A DNA stretch of 64,000 nucleotides from Trichoplax adhaerens (Eukaryota > Placozoa > Uniplacotomia > Trichoplacea > Trichoplacidae). The position numbers and the translations under genes are program-made. The notes under the pieces were generated by a model. That model saw only the letters and a list, made by a program, of their open reading frames with translations. It had not been told where the DNA came from and did no database searches. The DNA lies in contig NW_002060952.1 of the NCBI RefSeq assembly GCF_000150275.1, forward strand, positions 1,416,452-1,480,451, given 5' to 3'. Of this stretch, positions 1 to 12,184 are shown in pieces (within the stretch, counting starts at the first letter, position 1; every line of letters begins with the position of its first letter).

Positions 1-103
1 GACTCGAGCACATCGGATCGTTGTAACCTCGTTAGCTCACCAACCTCGTCTTCTTCTACTTTACGAATTGAGCTAGAATTGATCAAGCCAAGACAACAGC
101 AAA

Positions 104-3100
104 ATGGAGTCGATAAATCAGTCCATCTTACCCACTACTGTCTACCCACTTATACTGGCGTTTTTACATAAGCAAAAACTTCGTTCTTCCGCCAAATGGT
201 TTACAAAAGAGACCGGAACGGTTAGTACCAGTTAGTATAGTACTGTACTATCCAATCAACCCAATGTTCGCTTGTTTCATGGAGCGAGAGGTAGGCACGT
301 TGAGCATCCCACTACTCTATCCATTGAAAGTGAAAATGACAACGGTCCTACAGTACTGTGTAGCAATCATGGACTGCATTCTGTTCATGAAATTGACCAA
401 CAGAAAATCTCGATCTCATTTGGCTATTCCTTCCATGCAATTCATTCCACTGCTAAGCCAACTAAACTCCTCCTTGATGAGACTACCTACAGTACTGTAG
501 AATTGGCACATTCCCGGCGTATTGGTAGCACGTCCAATGGGGAACCACCATGTCATGATGCAACAATCCCTTTCGCTGTCATAGTATTCAGTTATCTGCC
601 AAAAATGAGCGCTACTCCATCACTTGAACCTGTCGTACAGTAGTATACCATTTCCCAATCATCAATCGATCGAGCTTTCAAAACTGAGCTATCTCAGCTT
701 TTGATCAGCCAAGTTAAAGTTGAACTGCAGTCTCTGAAGTGAGCTTCAAGTAATGAGGTCTTGAAGACCTCTAGAAATGATCCTACTAGTAAAACGTATC
801 ATTGATATCGATAGACAAGTATTATGGATAGGGATGTCCGCAATGGACGAACCAGCAACATACGTATAATAATAAATTACACATGTTAATAAGAAGAATA
901 CTAAAAGTCCCACTGGTGGTGGCTACTGCATACTCAATACCAGTTCCTCTCAATACTAGCGTAGTGCGGTAGAGTAGATATGTAAAAAACTGTCAGATCG
1001 TGCGAACGGATAAAATTCGAAGCGTACTACTTGCACAGTGCTATACCACATGCAGTGTTTGTAATTGATTAATGCTTAAATAGAACAGGAATAGCGGTTT
1101 TATTTTACTGTAATTAGCATATATCAACCGAGATAGGGGTCTGAAATGAGATTGGCTCTTGATTTTATCACCATCAACCTTCTTGATTTTGATTCTACAT
1201 TGTGGCTGTACACTCATAAAGTGATATGTTTGACAGCGTTGAATGTACAGCATTTGCAATCCAATCAGGTTAATACGATCTGCAATTATTTTTAATATTT
1301 TATACTAAGCTAGTATTGGTTGAATACCCAAAAGCTTAAATAGCGTTTTGTACAATTTCGAAAATTGATTATTCTTTAGTCATAGCAACATAGATGGACA
1401 CTGATTGAATATGTGCGTTACTGATGTAATAAATAACAAGAATATCCTATAAAATTAGTTACTGTCATATTAATTTAAAATAAATAAATAATAACTTCCT
1501 ATATTCTCGTATTGCAATAGAAAATGCCTGCTGATGATGGTATATCTATCTTAGATATCATCCAGGACTATTACAGGTAGGTCATGTTTTTAATTGGCTG
1601 ATGGATGCTACAGAGTTATTCTACAGTATCATGTAGGTTATTGCTACACTCCTTGCGTATTTACAGTTCCAAGTTATGAAGTGATATTTAGAGCGTCATA
1701 TCAAAAATCCAGTTGCTATTACCTACAAATTGAAAAGAGCATTGCTGTATAAATTTGTGAAAAAACAATTCATAGTGTCAGGCTTCGATAAACTCCTTTC
1801 TTGATGCCCAAAATGTATCTCTTGCAGCAAGACTATTGATTCATGACTACACCGTGTTGAATATACAGTACATAGAAAGGATTGCTTTTTTTTTAGACGA
1901 CAGAAAAGAAAAAGGAATAACGGCAACACTAGACACAGCCAAAGTAAGAAATATCATGGACACTAATTTTTCCTTAAGTCAACAATATTGCCTTTTCTAT
2001 TTTAATTATTAATATCGGTATATAGCCAATATGCAAGTATTTTGGTAGCTTTATTGTGATAATGTAGCCATTGAATTGAATAGCAGCAGGTATAGAATTC
2101 CGCTTGTGCTGATATCTGCACCCTATGATAGTTTACACGTCGTCAAAAATTATACAGTATTTAGTACACTTTTGTAAATAATACCTTCCTACATATAGAG
2201 TCAAAATCACAGGTCCTGATTTTTCGTTCCATATACGAGAAATAATGATTGCTAACACCTCAGTCATAATCACAGTATATAATACTTACTTCAATTTAAT
2301 ACCTTAAAAGGTGCTAAAGTTGCTAAAATGGAAGCTTCAAGTTCGAAAGATAGCGATGTAAGTCATCTTATGTTATAGTTATTTTATAGTTGTCCCTCAG
2401 TGTTCCATGATAGTTTCATTATAATCTTCTCAATTAAGTGGATGTACTTACTGCTGACGATTTATAGGATATTTCTGAAGAATCGGACGACTCGAATCAG
2501 GCTAGCACTGGTAAACGTGCAACAAAACGGAAATCGAAAATAAGTAGCAAATCAGGCAATAAATCAAAGAGGGCAAAACTTGCAAAGAACAAATCTGAAA
2601 GTTCTGAAAGTTCTACCACTTCAGATGATAGCGATGATGATAGCTCTATCGAAAATGAGACTTTAAATGAGTCTAAAAATTCTGAAATAAGTGTGGAAGA
2701 GCAAGCCAGCACCGATGATAGTGACGATACCTCAGATAGTGATAATGAATCCAGTAGCTCACAAGATGAAAATAGTAAGAATGAATCGCCTACTGTCGAT
2801 ATCAGCAGTGACAATTCTTCTGATTCCAACAGTTCCGATGAAGAGAATGTAACAAAAGGGTCCGACGACACAAACGAATCTGATGACTCTGATAGTGAAG
2901 AAGCATCTGACTCAGCTAAATTGGAGAGTAAATCTGGTAGCTCTGACGACTCTGAAGACTCTGAAGCATCAGATAAGTCTGCTTCCAGTGATAGTGATTC
3001 ATCTGATGAAAGCGAGGACGAGTCAGAGAACAACACGTCTAAAGGAAATGCTAAAGCTAGCTCTGATGAATCGGAAGATTCTGACGAAAGTTCCGAGAGT

Positions 3101-3880
3101 GAAAGTGATGATTCAGATGATTCCGATAATTCTTCAAATGATGAACAAAGTGATGACGTAGTAAATTCCACCGAAATTCAAAAATCGAATATTCAAGAAC
3201 CTAATTCTCATAACTCATCTGTTTCAAAGAACGGCAATGTTAGTTATAACTTTGTCGTCAATTTTTAATTTCGGATTTAAAATGTAAGATACTATCGGAT
3301 ACTAAGGCTACCATTCAATATCATTTTTCCTAGGGACCTAAGGGAAGCAAAACCGCTCCCTTCCGTCGTGTAAATATAGAAGTCTCTAATATTGAAAGCC
3401 AATTTCGAGATAATTCCTTTGAAGCAAAGGTATGAAATTAGTAAAGGCGAAAAAAGTGGATTGTTCTTCGCAGTTATTATAACTGGTTAATAGTCATGGA
3501 CTACCATGCAAACTGTTCCCTTCCAACATAAATAGGGTGCACATCCGTTTCAAGATTATTAGTAGTTTGTAAACATTCTTTTTCAAATTTTTATTTTAGA
3601 AAAATGCCAAGAATTCTTGGGGGGATAAAGCTAATAAAGATTTAAAGTTTACAAAAGGTTTTCTGCGTAGAACAGTTCTTTTTTTAATCTTACATATATC
3701 CTAATTATCTCAATTGAGTCATGCAACCGTTGCGATGCAATATAAATTATAACAGATATAATTTTTTGGGGATCACCAATAGGAAAGTCATTCAGGCATG
3801 AAAAAACAAAGAAAAAGCGTGGCAGTTATCGTGGTGGATCTATCGATATGTCTGTTAATTCTATAAAATTTGATGACTAA
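104..3880 (+). CDS. NOLC1: NOLC1/Nopp140-like nucleolar phosphoprotein, 8 exons
   Basis: Coding exons: 104-220, 1521-1576, 1897-1943, 2311-2357, 2468-3238, 3334-3429, 3600-3657, 3783-3880; all junctions are GT-AG with matching phases, giving 429 residues. Exon 1 encodes a LisH dimerisation motif (core [13 protein letters not shown], about residues 14-26). Exon 2 continues it ([10 protein letters not shown], like SLLDIYSFWL in vertebrate NOLC1). Exon 5 is a long Ser/Asp/Glu tract, a typical CK2 substrate, preceded by a short Lys/Arg stretch. Exons 6-8 encode the conserved SRP40 C-terminal domain: PFRRV, DNSFEAK, WGDKAN, LKFTKG, then [18 protein letters not shown] and VNSIKFDD at the end. In known families this protein is a nucleolar and Cajal-body chaperone of snoRNPs and a scaffold for rRNA synthesis. 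Oddity: vertebrate NOLC1 (about 700 aa) alternates acidic and basic modules, whereas here there is essentially one basic then one acidic block. Intron 1 is long (1.3 kb) and carries TACAGTACTGTA-type palindromes. Exons 3 and 4 are the least certain. Confidence 0.9.
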
Positions 3881-4891
3881 TGTTACACTCTTGCGATATA
3901 TGATGTTTCCGTATTGTTACAAGTGAAATTGATAATCCTTGTTAAATTCAAATTACTTTGGATACAACCAGCATTTGAGATAAATTTTATATTACTGTAT
4001 TATGGTATAGAATCACTGTTAATATTCGATTGGATTTATTCCGAGCTTCTCTCTATAAGTTCTGCTTACTGCATTATCCTAATTTGTAATGAATAGTGCG
4101 GTTATAGCAACAATAATTGACCTCTTTGGAAAAGTGGCATTTGTACTACTGTTGCAAGTAATAAATCGTAATGCAGTATCGTTTATTAATTTCTTCATTC
4201 TGTCCAAATTTTACGTGAGAGAACTGGAGTTTATTTTACTACGACAAACCTTGGAATACTAGTATTCTTCTAGTAGTGTATGGAGAAACGCAAGCTAAAA
4301 ATCGATTAGCAATCACGCGTATTATAAGATTTTCCTTAGCAAGAAACGCCTTTATTGCTGTTTTGACGATATAATCCGACAAATTGAACAAAAGTGATTT
4401 AAAAGTTATACCTTTTACAAATTTTAACCTTGTTAGGACATGATAATAGCTGAAAATAATATTACCATAAAAATATTGACATCTGCAAAAAGTTGATGTT
4501 GAAAGCGCACGCACTACGTGAAAACGCTAACGGTTGGCACGTAATTTCTCTAAAATACTTCAATTGTTTATTGTCAGTAGCTACATTTCATCATTAGCAA
4601 TGTTGTTTAAAGCATTTACAACTTTTTTAGGAAAAACAATATAACAAGGGCCAAAGCTCCATGCCTATTATCTTAAGAGCTTATTAATACGAGCGTATGT
4701 CGATTACGCGTACTGATCCTACTGCCAGCATTTGATATCATAGAGAACTTATTGTATTAAAGAAGTGCTAAAAGTCAAGATTGCAATGTTACGTATTATA
4801 GGAGAATATTTAGAATTACTAAAGTCACCACTACGACTTGATCAATTTGACATTAACGTCACAATAAAATTACCATAAATAGTGGTACATC
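3881..4891. other. Tail-to-tail spacer between NOLC1 and MTHFD2
   Basis: About 1 kb of AT-rich sequence between two converging genes. Apart from the AATAAA above and probable 3' UTRs I see no coding exon. Open frames here on both strands are short and lack family resemblance. Confidence 0.5.
4160..4165 (+). other. Candidate polyadenylation signal of NOLC1
   Basis: AATAAA hexamer 280 bases after the NOLC1 stop. Position and strand fit its 3' end; no transcript evidence is visible. Confidence 0.4.
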
Positions 4892-7363
4892 TTAGTACTT
4901 ATAAATCTTCTTTGCAGCTGCGATGGTATTTTTTAATAGCATAGCAACAGTCATTGGTCCGACACCACCAGGTACTGGGGTAATATAGCTAGCAACTTTG
5001 GATACGCCTTCAAAATCGACATCACCCACTAAGCGTTGCTTGCCATCAGGACCAGTGATTCGATTAATACCAACGTCGATAATAGCGGCACCAGGTTTAA
5101 CCATGTCTGCTTTTATCAGACCTGGTATTCCGACAGCTACGACTAGAATATCGGCCATTTTCGTGTTGATCAGTAACTGCTCAGGTGGAGTATAACGGTG
5201 GCAAATTGTTGCAGTAGCATCGCCTAGATATTCAAAGTGAAAGAAATATCTAGTAAATTATATCAAGCCAACATCTATTAATGCAACTATTGCCTATATA
5301 GTAGCATACGCACAACTTTACATATCCTTCTTTCGCAACATACCGTGCGACTTTACTTTATAGATGGAATCAAATCTTAATTCAGAAGTTCAATGACAAA
5401 TATTTTTACTTCTACGGCGTACACGTCAATGAATTGACAACATTGAGCAGTACACTGCTTGCACGTAAAAGTAATTATGGAGAAAATTAGATATCTACAG
5501 TGAGTAAGCTTTGCTTTGTTTGCAACAAGTATTGTACAATATTAGAGTAAGGCGTAGTAAGTACAAAATATAAAAACGCTAGCTGAGATGCTGTTATAAA
5601 TATGATATTGAGCTGATTCAAATTTCAATCACACTTTGTTTCTTTAGTTTGCTACTTTTTTGAAAATCAGCACAATTAAACTTGATTTTAAAATACAAGA
5701 GGCTATGCCAGCCTCACCGGCTGATCGTATGCACCAATTTGCCAACTTTTAAGCTGTACAGTTCAGTATTGAACCGTATCAGTTTTTGGAGTAGATTGGA
5801 AATTTTTATCATCGATTTGATTGATGATCAACATCCTGATATAAATTAAAGGGATACACTAAGCAAGCATTTGTTGTAAAGAGACATTTTTTCTGGTCAT
5901 GGCAACTCTGTACTACCCATTACGTTTATCCGCAACAAAGTGGTAGTAATAGTATCTATTCAATCATGACGACTCTACTTAGGCATTGAGCCGATATGAC
6001 AGCAAGCAAGACAGAACGGCCGATCGACAATCACTTTCAAGTTAACAGTTAAAACCTCATGACTAGTGTAAAGGTTCAAACTTCAAAGTACAGTACAGTA
6101 CAATATGAAGGATAGCATTCATGAATCCCCTAGCAATATAGCATGTTTGTATGTATTGAGCAGTATTTACTATCTACTTTTCTCCAATGCCTCATGATGA
6201 TAATCATTCTTCTTTTATTCAATCGTGCACGAATTGAAGTATCCCGAAATACGCGTATAAAAATAGTCATGGAGCACGAGAATCCATTTAACGTTGTATC
6301 ATACATTTATCACTCATTGACCGTTCAACTTTGTCGAAAATTCAATTTCATAGTATAATTAGGTAGAAATGTTATAAAGTTGTAAGCAAACTTTTTGAAC
6401 ACTGCAATAACTGTTGTCGATTTTAAAATATTGTCTTACCACTTCCATCAGAATGCAACATCATCATAATGGGCATTCCAACATTTTTCGATCGACCTAA
6501 AATAACAGCGTGCTTGCCAAAAGTGGGTATTTTATATCGATAGATCATTTCCATTACACCGGCAGCAGTAGCAGGTAAGAAGGCATTATCATTTAAACAA
6601 AATCGACCGACGTTGAGAGCATGAAAGCCGTCAACATCTTTACTTGGTACAACAGCATTGCATACTGTTCTTTCGTCCATGTGCTTTGGTAAAGGAAGTT
6701 GGACAAGGATGCCATCGACGCCGTCATCTTTATTTAAGTTATCCACAAAAGCTAATAATTCATCTTGTGTAATTGCATCGGACAAAACATGTGTTTTACT
6801 GTCGATGCCGACCTTATCGCAGCCATTAGTCTTACTTTTAATGTAAGATTTACTGGCAGGATTATCACCAACTAGGACAACAGATAAATGTGGTCGTCTA
6901 TTACCTAACAACATGAAGAGAGATGCACCATCAGGCTTGATCATTTCCTCTATCGGTAACGCAAACTACAACATAACGCTATCATTGGTATCATCATCAC
7001 CACTGTCACGCATTGTTGATCATGCATGAGGATTCATTGTATGCAAAAGTAGTAAGCTGCAATTTTTGAACAATTCATCCACTCCTACCAAGAGGGCAAA
7101 CATCAATTACCTTTCAACATCCAATCATCGACTTCTTGCTTGACCTCCTCGCTGATTTCGGCCGATAACTTTTTGCCATCGATTAATTTGGCTGTATCCA
7201 ACCTGGCGCTGGCATGCAACGTGCATCGTGTCATGACAATTGGACTGCATCGAACGGCATGATTTACTCCACGGCTAAGTAGACTAACCCTATTGAAGTT
7301 GCGAAGAGCAGTAGCAGCCATTCTTAAAGAAGCCATAACGACCCAATGCAATAGATTGATCAA
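4892..7363 (-). CDS. MTHFD2: Mitochondrial bifunctional methylenetetrahydrofolate dehydrogenase/cyclohydrolase (MTHFD2 type), 3 exons
   Basis: Exons on the minus strand: 7363-7111, 6904-6440, 5223-4892; phases match and give 349 residues, close to the 350 of human MTHFD2. The enzyme converts 5,10-methylene-THF to 5,10-methenyl-THF using NAD(P)+ and hydrolyses it to 10-formyl-THF, feeding mitochondrial one-carbon supply. Seen: an Arg-rich, acid-poor N terminus typical of a matrix targeting peptide; the catalytic Y-x3-K pair (Tyr105/Lys109 in SYIKSK); the VQLPLP segment with Gln153; the GRSKNVGMP signature of the dinucleotide-binding fold; and [11 protein letters not shown] near the C terminus. 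Starts at 7363, 7336 (MASLRM) and 7321 are all in frame; 7336 gives the most typical presequence. A C-terminal ligase domain is absent, so this is not the trifunctional MTHFD1. It is divergently arranged with PRPF38A across a palindromic repeat array. NAD versus NADP preference cannot be read safely. Confidence 0.95.
5224..6439 (-). other. Intron 2 of MTHFD2 (1.2 kb)
   Basis: Bounded by donor GTAAGA (reading down from 6439) and an acceptor ending TCTAG at 5224. It contains no recognisable coding exon; a short run of TACAGTACAGTACA lies near 6090-6105. Confidence 0.7.
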
Positions 7364-7566
7364 TTACTAGAACGATAGAGTAGCAAACTGTTGACAGCGT
7401 GTTGGCCGATGCTAAGTTTACCCTTTACTGAACGCCTCTATTGGCATGGTCTAGTACAGCTCTACTGCCTATACAAAACAAAAGCTATCATGCAGTTTCC
7501 TGTGTGGTACTGCAAGTCGCTGCTTTCAACTTTACGGATAGGATTGGACCGATGGACACGCATAGA

Positions 7567-8390
7567 GTGTACAGTACTGTACTGTACAGTAGATGAAAAT
7601 GATCAGGGCTGATGCACAATCACAGTGTACAGTACAGTACTGTACAGTACACTGTACTGTACTGTGCGAAACTACTGTACTGTACAGTACAGTACTGTAC
7701 TCTCAATCAAGCATGCTGTACAGTGTACAGTACTGTACTGTACTGTACTGTACTGTAAAGGACACATTTTCTACAGTACTGCAATGTACTGTATACTGTA
7801 CTGTACTGTACAGTACTGTACTCCATATAATATACAGTACATATACTGTACATATTGTACTGTATACTGTATACTGTACTGTACAGTATATTTTTTTCAT
7901 ATTGTCCTATTTTTAGACCTGGCTATTTTACAGTACTGTACAGTTCAGAAAATCTCCATGACGCAAGCACGTTCCCATCGACCAGTAACGACGCACTCTC
8001 TTTCCGTCCCGATCCAGAGCAGTGTTCGTACAGTACTGTACAGTGTACAGTACGAGTACGGTAGCGGCGTAGCCATCCATGGACTGTACTGTACTGTACA
8101 CTGTACTGTTTACAGTGTACAGTACTTCATATTGTCCTACTGTATTTTACAGTACTGTGTACTGTGTAGTGTGTACACTTCAAAAAATCTCCATGACGCA
8201 GGCACGTTTATCGACCAGTAACGAGTCACTAACGACGCACTCTCTTTCCGTTCCGTTCCAGTGCGGGTGTTCGTACAGTACTGTACAGTATACAGTACAG
8301 TACGAGTACGGTAGCCATCCATGGACTGTACTGTACAGACTACAGTGTACAGTATAATATTGTACTGTAAAGGACAGTGTACTGTACTCA
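7567..8390. repeat. Palindromic TACAGTACTGTA array in a divergent promoter
   Basis: Dense overlapping copies of GTACAGTACTGTAC and its pieces (TACAGTAC, TGTACTGTAC, CAGTGTACAG), all near self-complementary, fill about 820 bases between MTHFD2 (-) and PRPF38A (+). Two composite units of roughly 170-185 bases (about 7941-8110 and 8175-8358) share non-palindromic blocks such as AATCTCCATGACGCA, ACGACGCACTCTCTTTCCG and TACGAGTACGGTAG, so part of the array arose by duplication. Long frames in it are made of the short repeat on both strands and are not genes. The location makes a role in bidirectional promoter function or cruciform formation conceivable, but that is inference. Confidence 0.85.
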
Positions 8391-8448
8391 ACTCAAGCCA
8401 GACAATCCATGCAACATCGTTGGCTATCCCCTATCAAGTTAAGCCAAT

Positions 8449-11400
8449 ATGGCGAATCGGACAGCGAAAGACGCTGTCACAGTAAAGGGAACCAATCCTC
8501 AATATCTTGTTGAAAAAATTACAAGATCTCGAATCTATGAATGCAAATACTGGAAGGAAAAGTGCTTCGCCGTCACGGGTAGGTTCAATTCTTTTTAAAT
8601 CAATTCTAAATCCATCCAACATGGGATATGCGTGTGTCATGAATGAGCTATCCAAAACAGTGGAAACAGCATCAGTAACAGTAAATTGCAGCACAGGAGA
8701 ATGCAGGTAGACAACAGTAACATTGTCCCTCAACGTGGAAAGTATCTTTTGATGCCTATTACTAAGCATTGCAAATACTTTGGAACCTTAAAATGTCACG
8801 TAGAACGTGTAACATAAGATAAAATCATGACCTCCATTGCTTTACAATGTCACAAATCTTTTGCAATAAATTCAAGGTGATATGGATGTCATATTGATTC
8901 CATTCCATGCTTTGACTATTATATCTAGCTGAGCTTTTGGTTGATAGAGCAATGGAATTAGATCATATTGGTGGTACATTTGGTGGTAATATCAAACCGA
9001 CGCCATTTCTATGTTTAATCTTAAAGATGTTACAAATTCAACCTGAAAAAGATATCATAGTCGAATTCATTAAGAACGAAGATTACAAGTAAGAGCACTT
9101 ACCAGTCAATTTTTGTAGTCTGTATTTGTAATCACTCATAATACGCTATTTATTATTACTGTAATCATATCTACTTGCAATGACCAATTTTTAATTCATG
9201 TTAGTATTGTATAGCCGTTGAAAAATGCCTCTCCCCTACTTGTAATAGTATTACACTAGTTTTTATTCATCAATTTAATGGGGTGCTACAATTTTTCATC
9301 AAGTTGACAAGTTGCATGACATTATTCATGATAGGCTACAAACATTTCACTCATTGTTAAACGTTCTTACAGCTGCGTACAATATGCAATTTGATTGCAA
9401 TATCGTTAATCGACGACTATGCCCAGTCTTATGTTAACGATATAGGGCTTAGCGTTATGTTGTGGCCAACACTAACAACATTCAATAGTACTCAGGATGC
9501 ACTACTCTATTGCTATCAACATACTGTACTTTCTTCTTCATGATAGGTACGTGCGTGCTTTAGGGGCGATTTACATGAGATTGGTTGGCACTTCCAATGA
9601 CTGTTACAACTATCTAGAACCGTTATACAACGATTTTAGAAAATTAAAACGAAAACAGAGATCAGGACGTAAGATAAATTTACTTATGCCCATGACTAAC
9701 TTTGTCCTATTGCATGAAATTGTAAAATGCACTAGCTTATCATGGTATACTAATTCATCATGTCATTGAACGGTATATTTCCTAGAATTTCAAGTTATTC
9801 ATATGGATGAATTTGTAGAAGAATTACTCACTGAAGATCGTGCATGCGATACAATCCTACCACGCATTCAGGTAAAAATTAATTTTGCAATTGAGTGCTT
9901 ACTATTGTATTTGAAATGAGCCGATTTATAGTAGACCCCTTTACGATATAAATCTCACAATATTTTGATGCCATTACAGAAACGTTATATCTTAGAACAA
10001 ACTAATCAGCTAGAACCAAGAGTGAGTCCAATTCATTAAACTATGTTATAAGGAATAATCGCTTGATGTAGAGTAAACTTTCGTATTTATCTTACACGTA
10101 TACTCTTTGCTAATCGTCATAATGTAGGTTAGTGCCTTAGATGAGGACATCGATATTGAATCGGATGAACAGTCAGAATCTGAAGAAGAAGAGCCTGTAA
10201 TGCAATCTTACCTTGTTATAGAATACATGCGTCCCTAGCGTACTCTACTATAACGTGTTATATAATTGTCGCTTCTAAGTTAATGCAGGGCCGCAGCCAA
10301 TTTTTCATTAAGTTAAGAAGTAAATATTGAAAACCTTATTAATAGGTAAAGCATTCTAGACGTCGTAGTAGATCTCGGGATCGGGATAAACACTCGAGGC
10401 GCAGCAAATCACCAAGAAGGAGGTAAACTAAGTATTCTTTTATACTATTCGATGTAAAAATAACTGTTCTATTAGCGGCAACTGAAGTTCTTATCAGCAT
10501 CTTTGACGAAAACTACGATTAAGAAACGTGCTTTCAGTAAATTATGATAAAATTCTTCAGTACATATCCACATTGTAGAAATAATTAGAAATTCTACTTT
10601 GACCAATTTTGGTTATTATCACTATTGTAATATTACGACAATTGTAGTCTATATTACGTATTATTAGCAAAACTTGATTTGAATAGATGATAACTGCTGG
10701 ACGGTGCCTTTATGAGCTGCGTATAAAATATTTGTATTCTATTATACAATATACGTATAGAGTATTTGCATCTTATGTATAATACCATCAACTATTAAAA
10801 TAAGGTATTATTGTAATAGGCGATGATAATACCCTCTAAGTTTCGCACTACTGCGTACACACTATCGATAAATTATTGTGCAGTACACATCTTCGCACTC
10901 TCTATTGCTCTTTTCTCCCCTCGGTAACATTCTCGTTCGATCTTACCTTACTGGTAGCTATCATTAAGCTTCTACTCTCGAGTTATCTCCTTCCATAATG
11001 AATATAAAAAAAGCTAGACTAATTAGAATATTGGTAGAGGGACTACCAGTGAAAAAAGAGTCCTATTGTAATCACGACAAGCTAGCGAGTAAATTTTGTT
11101 AGACCAGTATAATCTATTGGACAATTCCTGTACAATGTATTCTCATATCGTTCGTGATAGAATCCTGATGAATTTTTATCATTACTTTCTCCTTAATTAG
11201 ACGCAGTTCTAGAAGCCCAAGAAGAAGGTCTCGTAGTCCTAGGAGAAGATCTCGATCTCGTAGCCCTAGAAGAAGATCTCGATCACGCAGTCCGAGAAGG
11301 AGACGATCACGCAGTCCAAGGGGATCGATCTCGCAGTCCAAGAAGGAGATCTCGATCACGCAGTCCAAGAAGGAGATCTCGATCACGCAGTCCGAGAAGG

Positions 11401-11786
11401 AGATCGCGATCACGTAGCCCACGAAGGAGATCTCATTCATATAGCCCTAAAAGAAAATCGTCGTCCCGGAGCCCTCGGAGACGTTCACGTTCTCCACGAA
11501 GGAGGTAAAATAGTGGCATACGGATTCATCTTTCCTAATTTTAATGACTTTTAACCTTAACTCTTCAAGTCGTACTGTTCGTATGTATACATCGTTTTAG
11601 TTGATATACACTTTATCATCAATTATTTCAATCTTAATTTAACCTAGACGCCGTAAACACTCGGCCTCTCCACGTCGTAGACACTCTCGATCTGCTTCTT
11701 CCTCCCCTGATAGATCTAGGCGTCATCGAGATAACGGTCATCATGGACGTAGAAAATCTTCCCGCTCGCGATCCCGATCTCGTTAA
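8449..11786 (+). CDS. PRPF38A: Pre-mRNA-splicing factor 38A, 9 exons, with an apparent frameshift in the RS tail
   Basis: Exons: 8449-8578, 8929-9088, 9547-9668, 9786-9871, 9980-10021, 10128-10196, 10346-10422, 11201-11504, 11648-11786. PRPF38A is a U4/U6.U5 tri-snRNP-associated factor needed for spliceosome activation. The conserved PRP38 domain covers about residues 1-180: NPQYLVEKI, then YWKEKCF, GGNIKPTPFLCL, KMLQIQPEKDIIVEFIKNED, YMRLVGT, YLEPLYNDFRK, MDEFVEELL and QLEPRVSALDED. An acidic stretch and a long RS/RD-rich tail follow; human PRPF38A (312 aa) has the same order. Exon 8 is 304 bases where its flanking phases require a multiple of three: the run of four G at 11320-11323 adds one base, and without it the RSRSP repeat runs in one frame to the donor. 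Read literally, the frame hits TAG about 90 bases later. With one base removed the protein would be 375 aa. Confidence 0.95.
11320..11323 (+). other. Frame-breaking G run in PRPF38A exon 8
   Basis: GGGG where the surrounding 24-27 base RS repeats and the exon phases call for GGG. The change switches an RS-rich frame into one reading Ser-Lys-Lys-Glu-Ile repeats and then a stop. A homopolymer sequencing or assembly error inside a tandem repeat is the simplest cause; a real allele or a C-terminal truncation is possible. Confidence 0.7.
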
Positions 11787-12178
11787 ATGGTTATTTATAA
11801 TTCTGTAAAGTTGTTATGTTTTTCACCATCATTTTGGACAACAATTAGGCCATCTAATTTTTAATGATAGTTGCTATTTTAAATCATGTTATTCTACTGT
11901 CTGATATGGATATCTCTATTACAAGGAAGTAATTATCTACACTGTTAACTTGTAAAGACATTAATTTGACTTCCATATGAGCCTCAATCTGTAGCGTCGA
12001 TATATTTACCTTATATTTTTCTCGATAAACTGGTATCACGTTCCCCCTTGATGCTTGTATCATTATTTACTGTATAAAATACTATAAAACAAGACTGTAT
12101 TCTATGGCTCACAAAGTTGTATACTTAAAACTTTGATAAATGTATATGTCCTTCCTTCAAATTATGATCGTAAACCTC

Positions 12179-12184
12179 AATAAA
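12179..12184 (+). other. Candidate polyadenylation signal of PRPF38A
   Basis: AATAAA about 390 bases after the PRPF38A stop codon, on the coding strand. A plausible 3' end; no other evidence. Confidence 0.4.

Noticed and set aside
272-643. A 123-codon plus-strand frame near the window start
   Set aside because: It lies wholly inside NOLC1 intron 1, between the LisH exon (104-220) and exon 2 (1521), has no family resemblance and contains the TACAGTACTGTA motif.
2497-3171. Long Ser/Leu-rich minus-strand frame
   Set aside because: It is the antisense of the Ser/Asp/Glu tract of NOLC1 exon 5; low-complexity coding sequence leaves the other strand open.
7593-8391. Several overlapping Tyr/Cys/Thr/Val-rich frames on both strands
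   Set aside because: They are translations of the TACAGTAC palindromic repeat, which lacks stops in some frames; the sequence is repetitive and not protein-like.
11114-11440. Minus-strand frame of Leu/Arg/Asp repeats
   Set aside because: Antisense of the RS repeat in PRPF38A exon 8.
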